64,000 nucleotides of DNA, taken from positions 7,378,071 to 7,442,070 of the forward strand of contig NC_037650.1 of the NCBI RefSeq assembly GCF_003254395.2, in the 5' to 3' direction. The stretch comes from Apis mellifera. Lineage: Eukaryota; Arthropoda; Insecta; Hymenoptera; Apidae. Positions 24,401 to 39,400 of the stretch are shown here, piece by piece (position 1 is the stretch's first letter; the number at the start of each line of letters is the position of its first letter). Below the pieces are notes generated by a model. That model saw only the letters and a program-made list of their open reading frames with translations, was not told where the DNA came from and ran no database searches. The translations under genes and the position numbers were made by a program.

Positions 24401-27400
24401 GAACGCCTATAAGAGAGCAACCGGCACATCGGTTGCACGGAAATTAACGAGGAAACGTTATTGCAGAAACGTGACTCGTCAAACTTTTTTCACGCAATTC
24501 CTAACGTCTTAATGTAACACGTGCACTTATCGAGGTTATTCTCAGAGCCCAGCCACTCATCGTGGAGTGGCAAACCACTGTTACCCCCTCGAAAAAGGCG
24601 TTTTCTAAGGATGGATCTCTTGCAAGTTCGTGTCGCGGACAACGTGCAACGAATAACGTTTGCGAACAGTGTTCGTTGACGAAAATCGCGAACGGTTTCG
24701 ATGAAAGTTTCTGGGAGAAGGCCAATTTCATTTTCATCATGGGGCAGGCATAATAGAGAGCATAGAAATTAGGGTGATAAAGAGAGAGAAATAAAAATGA
24801 TGGAATGATTTATATCGAATGCACGACGAAACTGTGAAAGAAGAAATGGATATGTGGGTGGATCAAAGGATACTAAATTGTATTTTTAGGCTAATAGTAT
24901 TGGATTATGTTCTTTATAGAAAAAAATATAGTATCCTCACTAGTTTGATATTTTTTTTTGTATTTCATTTTTTTCTTCTATTTGTTAATAAAATTATTAA
25001 TTATAAAGTACATTGTAAGTAAATTGTATTTTTAGGCTAATAGTACTCGAGATTATGTTCTTTATAGAAAAAAATATATTATCCTCTCTAGTTTAATATT
25101 TTTTTCCCTATATTTCATTTTTTTCTTCTGTTTGTTAATGAAATTATTAATTATAAATTATATTGTTTTATGCGTGAAATGAATGGATAATAGGATAGTA
25201 ATTTTTTAGGCTAATAATATTCGAGATTATGTTCTTTATAGAAAAAAATATAATATCTTCATTAGTTTGATATTTTTTTCCTGTATTTATTTTTCTTTTG
25301 TTTGTTAATGAAATTATTAATTATAAATTACATTGTTTTATGCGTGAAATGAATGGATCAAAGGACAATAAATTGTATTTTTAGGCTAATAGTATTGGAT
25401 TATGTTTTTTATAGAAAAAAATATAGTATCCTCATTAGTTTGATATTGTATTTCGTTTGTTAATGAATTATTAATTATAAATTATTGTTTTATGCGTGAA
25501 ATGGATAGATTATTTTATACAAAGAATAAAATAATGACAAAGAATGTTAATAATAAATTATAACTTTTAGTGTTGAAAAAAAAACGGTGTTATAAAATAT
25601 TTGGTAATGAATTTTTTCTTCTTTACATATAACAATTACGAATCACCCATTGTATCGTATTTTTTAAAACGTGAAAGAGAAAGATGATATATATGGAAGA
25701 ATAGAAACAAATTGCAATTTCTCTGGTAATAGAATTAAATATTACAAATGAAAATATATCGTTCTCGAATACGATTTGGAGAAGATAGTGTGTTTCGTTT
25801 TCATTTTTTTTCTTCCGCTCCAATTTCATGGTAATTATGAATTCCATTATCTCGTGTATAGAGTGGAATGCATAAAGAGGAATGCATAGAGAGGAATGCA
25901 TCCTGTATTCTTAACAAAGAATTTTTTCAACTGGGATATATGTGTAGATAGGAGGGAAAAAAAAAAAAGTATGTCTGTGTCATTTTTAAATCAATATCTA
26001 GGTCAATGGCGTTGCCATTGGTCATACACCTATCCATCGTTCTGTAATGATAGAGCACGGGGTGAGTTGTGATAAATTACTAAAGCAAAGTATGAAGAAC
26101 AGTTCGATATACATACGTAAAATAAGTTAAAACGAAAATTATAAAGGATTATGAAATATTTAACATTTTTGAAATTGATTTATTATTTTTCATTACGAAA
26201 ATTTTCAATTTCCATTATCAAATTATCAACATTTTAATGTCTAATTTAAAAGCTATTATTTAAATAAAGCAAGTTTCCCTTTTTTACATTTAATTTTTAT
26301 CAAATTTGATTAAAATTAACATATATCACAGTGTTTCCTTTCCTGAAAATTTTATTCGTGAAAACTAATTATACTAAAACTATCCCAAAAATGTAATACC
26401 ATCGATCGATTGAAATTCTAATTTCAACCGATATTTTCCTTTGTAAAAACTCTCGTTACGAAACTTTGTTATAACGAAAAATATCGGCCAATCACGTTCG
26501 ATGGACATTTCTTTGACACATGTTGCTTGAACTTATACTTGTGTTGCGCGTACCTCACCGTCTTGTTTAGTCTATGCGCTCCGTGATTAACCAACCTTTT
26601 TTTCATTCAACGAAAATTTTTGCAAAAGAGAATTGTCGATTGAAATTATTCCCTGGAATTTTCAATTAACCGATATTTTTTGGGACACTCTGTATGTAAA
26701 CTAGAAATCTGACAAGTTTAATTTCCGTCGTCACGTGTCACACATACATACACATACATACACAAGGAATAAAAGTACCTTCGAGATGTGATTGATCTTA
26801 TTTTTAAAAATAAGTCGAATTCACGTCACACGAATACGGAATAATCTATCACGATCTGTCAAGATTTAGCTGGAAACATGCAATTCTTATCGTTCCACGA
26901 TCGCGTATATTAGCGGGCCTTCCATTGTTTCCAATAGAATACGCATAATAATGGACACGTAACCTCTCCTCCTCCTTCGTTCTCGATCTAAAGAGAAATT
27001 TCAATTTTCCCGTGCATTCGCGTGACGTATATATACGTAAAAGCCAATTTCAGTAGCAGCAGCTCAGACGTCTGGTTTATTACAGCCACGCTTCGAGCGA
27101 AGAATGGAAGCACGGGAGACAGATCGTTACCTAAAATAAGAGAAACCTCTTTAATGTTAATATCACAGGTCTCAGAAATTTCATTGTTGTCGTGCAATGT
27201 CTGTCTGATCTGATATTTTTACAATACGAGATATCGTTTAATAAACGATCCATCCTCGCCTTTCGTCACCACGGATTCGATGCGAAGAGTTTACATTTTC
27301 CTTGACGCAAGATCATGGTTTCACGTGACACGTGAATGGCAATTGGAACACCTTCGAGATACCACGGTCATTAATCTTCTTTTCCAACGTGGTAACATTA

Positions 27401-30400
27401 ACTATCAAGATATCAAGGGTTAGATAGACCGGCATATTGTTGACATCGTGGCTTTATACCTGGAAAGTTTTTCTTCCACGGTAAAAAAATAAGAGTCCCC
27501 CTTTAATCTTGAAATGTTTGACTCGACGTTTAAAGTCAAGGCTTTTGAACCTTGGCCCTTCAAGGAGATTGGGGGATTTCCAACCTTGGACTTTTTGGGA
27601 TACCTTTCAATCTCGTGCTTTTTCGGCAGAGAATTAGAATTTTTAAGATTTTTAAAATTTGAATACGTCTTCTTAAATCGGAATTTTCATTTCCAACTTT
27701 CGATGTTGCCGGATTTAAATCTCAAGATCAATGTTCGAGCTTCTTAAGCTTGAACTCTTCCATCATAAACTTCTTTCGTGTCAAAGTTTTTTGAGAATTC
27801 TTAAGTGTTCTCCAAACTCAAGTTTTTGAGGTGAAAAGTTATCGTTAACAATTCGAACAAACATTCTCGCCGCGTCCAGTTAAAAATTTTCTCCAAAACA
27901 ATTTTCTTTCCCTTTTTGGAAATTAATCAACAATCTAAATTAATACGATAATCAATTATTTGAATTTCATAAGTGTGACTTGATCATTATTAACCGATCA
28001 TTTTGTTAATATCGATGCAACGTGGATTCATATACGCGTTTATTTCAATATGACGTGAACCAGGCAAGCACCACGGTTGTTACGTAGCCCTGAATTTCGA
28101 GAAGACTTTAATCAGCCGCGCGTCTCTGTTCTCCTTTTTCTCTATTTAGCCATAGAAAAAAAATCGTGAGATGGGCTACGCGCACGCGATTTAACGTGTC
28201 TAGGAGTATAAAGTATTCAACTCAAGAGTGCAATGAAAACCGGTTTGGTTATTCCATTCTAATCGCGCCTATTCGTTCATTTAACGTCGAGAAATTTATT
28301 CGACGCCATTTCTCAAATTGAAACTCACTTGGCTAATAATTTAATCTCATCGAGTATTGATTTATTTTCCAGAATATAAAATTAATCTCGTAAATTTGGT
28401 TTCAAAGTTTTAAATTTTTTTGAACAAAGAGAAGGAATATGAAAAATTTTTATTATTTTCAGAGATTTTTTTTTTTTCAGAATATTATTTTTATCTCTCC
28501 TCTTCCCGAAAAGGGAAAATTGTTACCGTTTTTAACATCGTCGTTCCATGTTGTTTCACGGCGTAATGGCTGTAGGTAATTTAGATGTTTATTTTGATAG
28601 CGATTGTGACACGAATGGAAAGATCTATCGATCGATTTGCGGTGTCTGTGTCAACAGGCACAGCATGACGAGCAATTAAATCAAGTATATCAAAGTTGTT
28701 CTAACTATGGAAATTGGGCGTACGCGCGAGTTAAAATTGTGAAATGAAAGTTTCCACGAAATATTTCCCTCAGAAACGAAGCTTTCCTTTTTTTTAAAGC
28801 AAAATGAACATATACAAAACGTATATAAACATATATATTTTCCTCAGCATAGAATTCTTCGTAAAATTTCCCAACGGAGTCTGTCTCTAAATCTTAAAAT
28901 TCGTTAAAACGTAATATTATTTTCGAGAATTGAGAAAAATTATTAATAAATCACTCCAAAGACTCACGTTTCAAGTTATAATTCTTATTTTAACAAATCT
29001 CCACACACACGTATTACTTTATTATTTTTTCATAATCTTAATCCCTCGCGTGCGTATCCCTCTTTAAAAACCGAACCGATTATTTCTTCTCTGCGATTTT
29101 ATCAAGCTTTTACAAGTAACATAGATATTGATACTCTTATCTCCCCCTATTCTTCCCCCTCTTTCCTTGGGATCAGAAATTCTTTGATTAAGATCAATGT
29201 CCAACTCGATTCGAGTTCATTAATATCGAAATTCGGATACGATTGATTTCGATTGATAACGCAATACGGGCCCGAATCCGTTTATTTACACGGATGCATG
29301 TAATTTGCACTGCCCTTGCCTGCTTGTTCCGTTGTCGTGACATTCTAATGAGATGCAGAACCGATTTGCTTTATGCACGCGCGCCCCATTCGTTTCGTGA
29401 TCGCGTTATTAAAACAGGGGATTGTCCAAGATGTCCTGCAGGCGATACGGTCATTACTTCCCTATTTACTTTTATCTATTGTTTTTCTTTCGCGAGACGA
29501 ATCAATTTAGGATTATAATTTTTCACGGGGAGAAATTTTATTAATTTTATTATTCCTTTACGTCACCTCGATTATCGTTCGAACATCGATTTATTAATAT
29601 CATTGCGTTGGTAGAATTATCTTGGTAAAATTAGATTTCGTTTGAAGCGAAATATTGATTTTTATTTTTAAGGGAGGAAAGATATTCGCTCGAAAGGATT
29701 TGTAACATATTTCTCCTTATGCTTCGATGTCACCGCTTTTTCCCGGAGATATTAAAAAATAACGCAAACATGAAATCGTTTGAAATTTATTTCCTTTCGA
29801 GATGTTAATGAATAGATGATAGATATCAAAGAAAATTCTTGTGTAAAAAGTATTTGTATTTTTATTTTTCACTCGTTGCAAAATTATGATACGTTTATTA
29901 ATGAAAATCTTTTAGATTAATAGAAAGAGAAAAAAATTATCGAAGGCAAATTTGTTTTTCAACTAATTGCAATTACTTTGATTCACCAATTAATTCCAAC
30001 TCTTAATCTTTCTCAAGATTATCCACATTCAATAAAATAATCCGACTTATTAATTTATTCATATCCAATTCCAATCTGAAAATCGTCCTGCATTCAAATC
30101 ATTAAATCAAAATTACTTTTCAACTTTCTAAGAGAAAAAAAAGAAAACGCAAAACGTATTGGAAATCGTTAGTTTTTAAATGTCGTTGCAGAAAATTTAT
30201 ACAAATCTGTTCATGGATCTTTGGAGAGCAGAGAAGATGGGAATAATTTCCGAAAATAACTCTATCCGCCAGGCGTTTGCTGTGGTTTTAATTACGGCCG
30301 ATTAGCATAGCGGCGGTGACAGTGGGGGGCTCGTCGTGGACAGGAAACGTGACGCGGGACCGGAAGAGGGGAGAGTCCCGAAAATAAATTCGTTGAAAAG

Positions 30401-33400
30401 CTGGAAGCGTAGCACCGTAGCAGGGTTGTTATTTTAAACAAGGTGGCCGAAAGAGAAGGAAGCAAAGTGCTTTCCAGGGAGTTGTTTTGATTACGTGGAT
30501 GTCGAGTAAATGAGACACATTGTAGTTTCGGGGGGTTGCCGTGAAATATTGCGATCGTTCGATACTGGATTCGTGGACTTTAAATTAATGCAGATTAATG
30601 CAACCGGTCCATTGTTGCTCGAAAATCTTTCTCTTAGATAAATTTCCTTAGATAAGTTTCTTTATTTTTTGAAAAGAAAAAAAAAAATCGAAGTAGAAAG
30701 AAAAATTGTGAATTCTGCTAAAAATTATTAAAATTAATCGTCGCTTTTTTCGTGATTATATTTGGCGCGAAATAAAAAAGAAAAAACAATTTGCAACAAA
30801 TACAGAATTAATTCGTTCGACAACAATATTGAATTTTTCATTCGAAGAATGAACGCACGCATGACGAAATTTTGATTCATTTATTTAAAAAAAAAAAAAA
30901 AAACGAAGGGATATTACGACGCGTCCGATGGAATCTGTTGTACGCGGTGGGGGTGGGATACGAATTTTCTGGAATGGATAGTTGCAGTGTCGGTGATCGC
31001 ATTGTCGGTTAAACGCATTGTTTCAAAACCGTAGTGCGGTCGTATCGATCAACTGTCCGTTTCAAATTTCACACTCTGGACGAGATCGCATTTTTCACGC
31101 GTATCACCGTGATTTACCCCTCTTTCCCATCCATGTGTCCCTGTTAATCCATCACACTTCCCCATTGTTAGTTACGTATAAATCCGATAATTATCTTCAC
31201 GCATTTCGCGCATAGCTTGATCTCACGCAGAAACAATGGATATCTCGTACATTTACGTGTCGATAATTTGGTAAAATATCGAAAAAAGATATGAAAGAAT
31301 TATACGAAAATATTTATTTCTATCAAAAATGTTTAAAATGATTCTTTTTTTTTTTTTTTTCGTATTCGTACGAGCAGCTTAAAATAAAATTTTGTTTTTT
31401 TGTTTTTTTAAATAAAAATACATATACACGAAAATTTTATTTCTCGATTTCATAACTTTTTTTTTATTTTATCGGATAATTTTAATATAAACTCACCTTT
31501 ATTCCGTAATTGCTCTCTTCGTATATGATAGACACGTAACTCCATTTCATTTTCATCACGATCTCCACCATAGCTTTCACTTGGTAATGGTCACTCGGTA
31601 TAGTGCGCGTGAAATATTCGAATCGTTGTTTGTTGGAAAGTTCTGGACTGGTCGAGAAGAATGAGACCTGAAAACGGATGAAAAGTTTCTTGGTCACTTG
31701 GAAAGAAGTAGTTAAGTAAATCTTGCCGTTTCTTCTCAATCAATTCCATTAATGTTATCCGTCTCTCTCATCGATTTATATTTTTGAATTTACTTAAGCT
31801 TTGTATTATTTTTAAACTTCTTATATAAAATATATTTCAGTATTTAAGTTTATATAAGTATATAAAAGTCATTTATTCAAAATGGAAGTAATTTCTGCCA
31901 TATTTACGAATGTTTGATTATGATTAAGTAATTCGTTTCACGATTTTTCTAACAATATATTGATTTTTATATACATCAAATTGTAATTATATAACACGCA
32001 ATCAAATATTTCTATACCTTTACAATTGTATATGAATAAGCATGAAAGAAGATTATAATGTTTTCTTCAATAAAAATAAATGCAAATTGTAAATATCGAA
32101 TTTTCTCTCATAATTGTCGACAATTTAAATAACAAATTGTAGAATAAAATGTTAATAGTGTATTATTATGGAGCGTACAATGAATTTAATCAATGTATAA
32201 AATTGTATTTGGAATTATGCTGTTGAATTTATTGAAGAGTCGTATTTACTTGTTGGAAATAATTATGATAATTTACGAAGAATTTTACCGTGGATGTAAA
32301 CAAAATTTTGAAGATGATTCGTGAGATGGAACAAGGGAAGAGTTATTTATCGAAGAGAAATTTTAAAATCTTTTTATAATCAGTTTTTATCTCTTAAAAT
32401 TATAATCATTATACTTTTACATCGTAAAACTAATTTAAACCTCATAAAACCGAAATAATTCCACCATTTCCATTTCCAATTCCAAAATTAAATTGCTTCG
32501 AAATTTCATTTCTTGTTTCATCCTCCAATTTTCTCAATAACTTTATATAACAATCATTTTCCCCCATTTCCATCTCGTTCCCCAACTTATCCCATTTCCA
32601 AATTGAATTAATTTAAAAAACTTTCATTATTCCCAATAATTTTTCTCAATAATTTCTCAACAAATTCACTTCGATTTTCATAAAATTCAAATTTTTCAAA
32701 TTTTTTTCAAAACTCCCATTTCCCCCGAATAATTTTCCCATTCTAATAAAAATTTCCTCCATTTCGTATCTCTTCTTTACTCAGAACTCTCGATGATCGA
32801 GAGGTTAATGCATTTTTAACTCATCACCACCACCACCATGATTTCTCCTCGCTTATTTCGCTCGAATGATTTCCCGTTCATGGCCGTTCAACGCGAAAGG
32901 GCAAAGAATTTTCGTTCTTGCGTCCACGTCTGAAGGTCCACGTCTCCCTCTCCTCGCGAGAGAGATGAGTTTATGTAGCGAGAAACGAGTCCGCGTTATC
33001 TCCCGTTACGCCGGGACCAGCTTCTTCTCTCAAGCGTTGACGTTGCACGTCATTTTATCCACGCCACCTTTCGCGCCTTCGCCACCTTTGGCAAATCCGT
33101 ATAGGATCAGCCAAATATATTTATCACACCTCTTTCAGACGCGAGTTCCTTTTTTTAGAACAGCCCTTCTCTCTCGTTCCGATTACTCGATATTTCGTCG
33201 GTCGAGAGAAGAAGCGTGCTGCGTCTGGTCTCCGTGTGATATTTTCTTATTATATTTTGTATTATATTTTCTAGGAGGAGGGGGATATGAGTTTACTCGA
33301 GAGCGAAATTTTCGAAATTCGCTCCCGAGTATTTTTTCGCGAGTAGGATGGCGCATCCAAGGGAGTGTGTTTTTTTTTTTCTCGAGAGTAATTTTTTACC

Positions 33401-36400
33401 AACTAAAAAATTGTTATTGAAACCAACTCTCTCGAGAATTTTACTCCCTAAATGTGTATTCGTATCTTTATATCTATTGTTCGCGAATTGCGAGGGATGA
33501 TGGTGAAAAAGAAGAAAGAAGTTTTGAATTGAAAATTTATTTACATTTTTCGTGATATTTTATATTTCACGAAGGGCGAATTAATTAACAGCAAATTTCA
33601 AACTGGGGATAAATTAATTTTTAAAATCGTAGAATAATATTCCGTGATATAATTTAAGAATAATATTGAATTACATCGTAAAAATTCTAAAAGAGGTTTA
33701 TTAAATCGTTGTTTCATGCTGTTAATGCATGATTTTCTCGAAACGATTTTATTCAGAGACGAGACGGGAGAGATTTTTAAAAAAAATGTTTTCGAATCTA
33801 CGGGAAGCTTTTGTTTCGAAGAAGACTCGAAAGCGATCGATCCGTTTATTCCGTTTTTATCGAGGTATCTGGCCTGCAATTTCGCGCGGTTTGGGCGCAG
33901 CCGGTCCGTTTCAATTAACGATAACATCATTTACTCGCGCTCACAAAGGGATTTGCAATTTCGCATTGGCCGCTGAGATGAGAGTGCAGGCGGAAAATCC
34001 TAAAAACGTTCACAACATAAGGCCAACCGAATTCATTAAAATAATGAAAGTGGAATAATAATGGGGGGGGGGGGAGGAGGGGAGAGAAAAGCATTTTCTC
34101 CTGAATTTCTCCTCTAACGAAAACATTTTGCCCGATATAAATTTGCCATTCCAGCAGAATTTAATATTATTCCCTTAATTAATTAAGCAAGAACGAAACG
34201 TTTGTCGTAAGAGGAGAGAATGAATTCCGTGATCTCCGTAAATCCTCTATTCTTTGTCCTCCATTCTTTGCGCATTGAATGTTTTTACGCTTAAAAACAC
34301 GCGGATTCTATCGGATTCATCGAAGGACGGATCAGTCCATTAGAACGATCCTCTTTCGTCATTTATCTCATCCTTTTTTTCTCTTATCTCTTGCTTCAAC
34401 CTCCTCTGATCCTCGAGAACGAGAAAGGAAAGAGATCGAGGGGCGAATAGGAAAAATGGACATGGGAAGATTGAAGAAGAGCCCGCAAAAACTGATTTCA
34501 AAGACCAAAAGCAAAAAAAAAAAAAAAAAAAAAATAAAATAAAAAAAAAAGAAAACGCGGAGAAATAGGAAAGAAATCCTCAAAGATAAAACTCGGGAAT
34601 AAATCTCGAAAAAAAAGAAAAAAAGAAACATGAAAAGAAATGTAAGACTAGAATTAAATCATTTATTAAAAAAGTTGGATTCTTTCTCATGTATGAAGCA
34701 TCTCACGAATATCCATTCGAAAAAAAAAGAATATTATTTTTCAAATAAAGATTAATCGGATAAAAGGATATTCTCAATTTTAAATTGTTTCCATTACAAT
34801 CGAAGTATAAAAAAAATTTGATCCTCACTTTTAAAATTCTTTTGATCAAATATAATTATAGGATTGATCGAATATTTTCGAATAAATAATAATACGTCTT
34901 TTTTTAACCGAATTAATTGCTCCCAGTTTATTACACGAGTCGAGTAACATTGAAATTATACGATCATCGATATGTCGAACCGTGTTCCAAATGAATTGAC
35001 TAGACCGCTCGTATAATCTAAAAGTATCCAATAAAGCCACTGATTGGCCAACAGTGCGGTGAGCGTTTGCCATTTGCTCGCTGTTCCCGAATTAGTCATT
35101 GCAATTTCATTATTCGTTCACCTTCCCTCGATTCTCTCGATTCTATTTCGATTTCTTTCTTTCATTTCTTCAAATTTTTTCTTTTCGCCTATTCCTTTAA
35201 AAATCTGCAGAATATTTAAGAAATAATTCCTTCCTCTCGTTAATTTCAAAATTTTCGCTAATTTTATAATTATAATATTATAATTTTATTCGCAACGAAT
35301 ATAATTTGCCATGCAAATGTTACCAATTCAATCAATTTTTTTTTTCCCAAATATTTATTAATAAGTTTCATTATATTTCGTTATATCAAATATTCATCAT
35401 TTCATTTTTTGTCAAATTTGTAATTTCATTCGTTAAGATTACAAAGATAGGTAACGAATTATAATTTTTATTTCATCCAAAAGCAAACTCAGAATCACAA
35501 TTTATTATTACATCTTTTGCTAATTTTCAAAAATTAATTTTCAAAAAAAATTTAACGATTTCTCTCGTAATTTCCCAGGCAATCAAAGCAAGGAGGAAGG
35601 GGAGGGAAGAGAACGCAACGCGCGAATATTTCCGATCCAGTCATTCTTATTCGCGTCAGAGGCGAATTCCAATTCAACCAGACGCTTTCCCGAGAATATA
35701 TCTAGTCATGATAAACCTGCTATCAACGTAGGTCGAGGCGTGAATATGATAAAAGAGGAATTGTAATGATCTATGGCGCGAGCTACGTGAATGGAAACTT
35801 TTGATACGAATATCGAGACACGGTATTCGCAGAGATAAAGAGGAGCAAAAAAAAAAAAAATATTTCACTTCCCTTTCGATCCAATCTCTTCCTTTTTTAT
35901 TCGCAATTTTTTCACAGAAACTATGCAGGATTGTTTCTCTGCTCTCTCTCTCCTGATCCATTTTCCAGTTTATTACTGTTTTTACAGTTTATTATATATA
36001 TGGCAACTAAGTAATTGCGGATTTTTTTTAGAAAATCAAAGACAATTTTTTCATGGAACTAAATAATTTTATTCTGTAATGTGTTGCCCATTTTGATCAA
36101 TGATCTTTTGCCATCTTTCAGGTAGCATCATAATCCCACGTTCGTAAAACTTGTGGTTTTTATTAGCAAAAAACTGAATCAGGTACGATTTGATATCATC
36201 ATCATTATTGAAATTTTTACCATTCAAGGAGTTTTGTAAAGATCGAAACAAAAAGTAATCGGATGGTGCAAGGTCAGGACTATATAGTGGATGTGGCAAA
36301 ACATCCCAATCAAGCTCCAATAATTTTTGCCGAGTGACCAAAGATGTGTGTGGCCTTGCATCGTCATGATGGAATACAACACCTTTTCGATTTGTCAATT

Positions 36401-39400
36401 CGGGCCGCTTTTCTTCAACCGCATTGTTTAATTTCATTAGTTGTTTAATGTAGACGACAGAATTGATCGTTCGGTTGGGTGGTAAGAGTTCAAAATAGAC
36501 AATTCCTTTGTAATCCCACCAAACTGATAACAAAATCTTCTTTCGACGAATACCAGCTTTTGATGTTGTTTGAGCTGGTTCACGTGGCCTGCTCCACGAT
36601 TTTTTCCGCTTGATATTGTTGTAAACAACCCATTTTTCATCGCCAGTTATCAGTCGTTTTAAAAATGGATCATTTTCATTACGTTTCTTTAGCAAATCGC
36701 AGCTGTTAATGCCTTGCGTTAAATGCTTTTCTTTCAATTCGTGAGGAACACATGTATCGAGTTTTTGAACATAGCCAAGTTGTTTTAAGTGGTTTTCAAT
36801 GCATGTATGTGATACATGAAGCTTCTCTGCAATCTCACGAGTTATTTTACATTTGGACTACGCCAGCAAACTTAAAAATTCAACTGAAGCCATCTATGAG
36901 TGAAATCCGCAATTACTTAGTTGCCAATCCAATATATATATTATGTTCGTGTTTGTTTCTCTCCTCGTTAACACGGTTAATGTTAACTACATTCCTCGTT
37001 ACATGGTGGAATGTAGTTTCATTCGGGGATTAATCGAACATCAGTTTCGACTAACTTCGGAAACAAGTACAATTTTCGTCCGAGCGCTTAAACTCGCGCT
37101 GGGCGAGCGTCGTTAGAGAGTTCGTTTTTAATCAAAGAATTTAAAAAAAACGGAGACGTCATTGCGTGAAATCGTTTTAAACCGATTTCATCCAGCGCCG
37201 CACAAAAGGCGACCACGGTTTTAATCGCTTAACACGGTAAATCCTTCGACGGAATAATTTTTTAATCCTTTTGTATTCTCTCGCTGAAAAAAATGACCAT
37301 TTCGAATGGCTTTGCCTTTATATTAAAATACGTAATTACAATTTCGATAAAAATAATAATTATTAATAACTATTAACCATCGGAAATAGATTTCAATCAA
37401 AAAGATGACTTTTATACATTTCATTCTATATTTCGATTTAATCTATAATATTCAGAATAATCGATTAATATCTGATCTTCTTTTAGTTTTAATTTTTAAG
37501 TGGATGAAATTCCAGAGCGATTATATTAATGACAGATTTATTAAAAAGAAAAAGAAAAAAAAAATCTCAGGATCTTTTACTTGTCTTCCACTCTCTCGAC
37601 CATTACTCAGATGATTCTTCTCGATAATTCTTCTCTTTTCCCTCTCTCCGATGAAACCGGAAACGACTAATCTAATTTTTTCCCCTTTCATATCGTTCTT
37701 TCCCTCTTTTTCCCTTTATCATCCATGGTAACAGCCATCTTTTGATTCCATTTCGATGCTTTTATCTTTATAAACTGTCAACAAGAAAATAAAAAGAAAG
37801 TTTATAACTCGCGCGAAAAACAAGTTGGCCATCGTTCGTCTCTAACCACTTATCCTTTTTCTTCGTGTTTCGATTCCCGGCAATTCTTTAAAATGCAATC
37901 TATCATGATTCTTTAATCCCCTTTTCATGCTTTTCCATTGTTTTTTTTCCCGAGAATGAATGATCGCAATTATCGATCGACACGTAGCGATACATTCGTT
38001 CGACGAATACGATTAATCGATTAATTCGATCACTTTCCAACGCAATATATTTATTTGACAAAAAAAAAATTTTCGATAAAAATTTGTCGCATCGAATTTG
38101 CAAGAAAATTCTTCAAATTTCGAGAACGATTCGTTTATATGCAGGGATTTATTCTCTTGGAGTGGAGCGTTGTTTCGTTCGTTAACGAACGAGCGTTTAT
38201 TATTAATTACTAATTTAATTTGGCCAATTTCGTTTGTACGCGAAACAATCGCGGTTAGTTTACGGAATATTGTTTATTCAATACTCATCGAGAATTCTAT
38301 AGTTCGTTATTACTTGTAGAATCGATAACGGGAATCGATTGATTCGACGGCTTCGATAATCACAGACAAACTCAGGATAAACATTTTCTTTCTTTTTCTT
38401 TTATTATTTCTCTCGTTTCGATGTATTTTCGGTAATTGCACCCGGAATCATTCCTTCTTTGTGGAACTTGTGAAATTTTATTAAATTTTTCCAACCAACG
38501 AGATGACGTTTATTTACTCGTAAATTTTCTACTAATTCAATATCGTCTCCTAGTTTTTTTTTTTCTTCACGCGCCAATCTGCTTGATGTAATCGCGTTAG
38601 GAGAGGACAAAAACAATCCATGGGGGGTCGACGTTTATGAGTAAAGTTGAAATTAAAATTTGCCTCGGTTTATGTTTAATATCCGATTTTTTTTCCTTCC
38701 TTGTAATTTCAAGAGAAAGAATACGAGAAAATTCCTTAATACACGTGTAATCTTTACTCAATATAATCAAAGATTTGTAATTATATCTCGTAATAGATAA
38801 CAATAGAATATTTTTCTAATCTCTGAGCTTTGAAGATAGATTATATGTGCATCTGTGCTAATCACTGTCTATCGATACAATGGCTGACAAACGTTATTAT
38901 TGTTTGATCAATTGCCTCGTTGGATGAGATTGACTTGTATGTTATCTCGAGAGGTTCATGCTGTTCATGCTCTCGATGTTGGAGTAACAGATTTTTGATT
39001 AACGTGCAATGTGTTTTTTACAGGTGTTCCAGTACGATCAACGACCAGCCTGCCAGTCCAATCATCCGTGGGTAAGTGTGTGAAAAAAATCAAATCTTTG
39101 ATGGGATCTTTACACAGAATTTTTAAACTTTCTAGCTTTCTTTTTAATCGAAAAATTCGTTAACGAAGATCTTGATGGTATTTTCACTTCTCGAAAGATA
39201 ATAAAATATTATGAGCAATTTAGTGATCTATATATCTTTTTTTCAGTTAAAGTTGGAATTAAAATTTGATGCAAGTAAAGTAAAATCTTGAACTTGATCC
39301 GTAATCTGTATAATAACGAGGTTGAGAAAAGTATGAGAAAAGGTTAATTACTATTTTTCAAGATTAATATTTTAGATTCGAAGAAGTAGAGACATAATAA

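Larger units (their letters stand above)
22956..31496 (-). other. mGluR intron (8.5 kb)
   Basis: Intron between exons 31667-31497 and 22955-22811. It carries a (TA)n run at about 23846-23868, a GA tract near 23500-23522, the minisatellite at 24877-25500, a probable MITE at about 26378-26696, and a GC-richer island at about 30270-30560 with homeodomain-type TTAATTA cores nearby. No coding exon was recognised. Confidence 0.65.

Noticed and set aside
32866..33420. 184-codon plus-strand open frame in the 15.5-kb intron
   Set aside because: The composition is low-complexity and rich in Ser/Arg/Phe from TCG-rich DNA. No domain, no signal and no recognised homologue. It ends in poly-T translated sequence.
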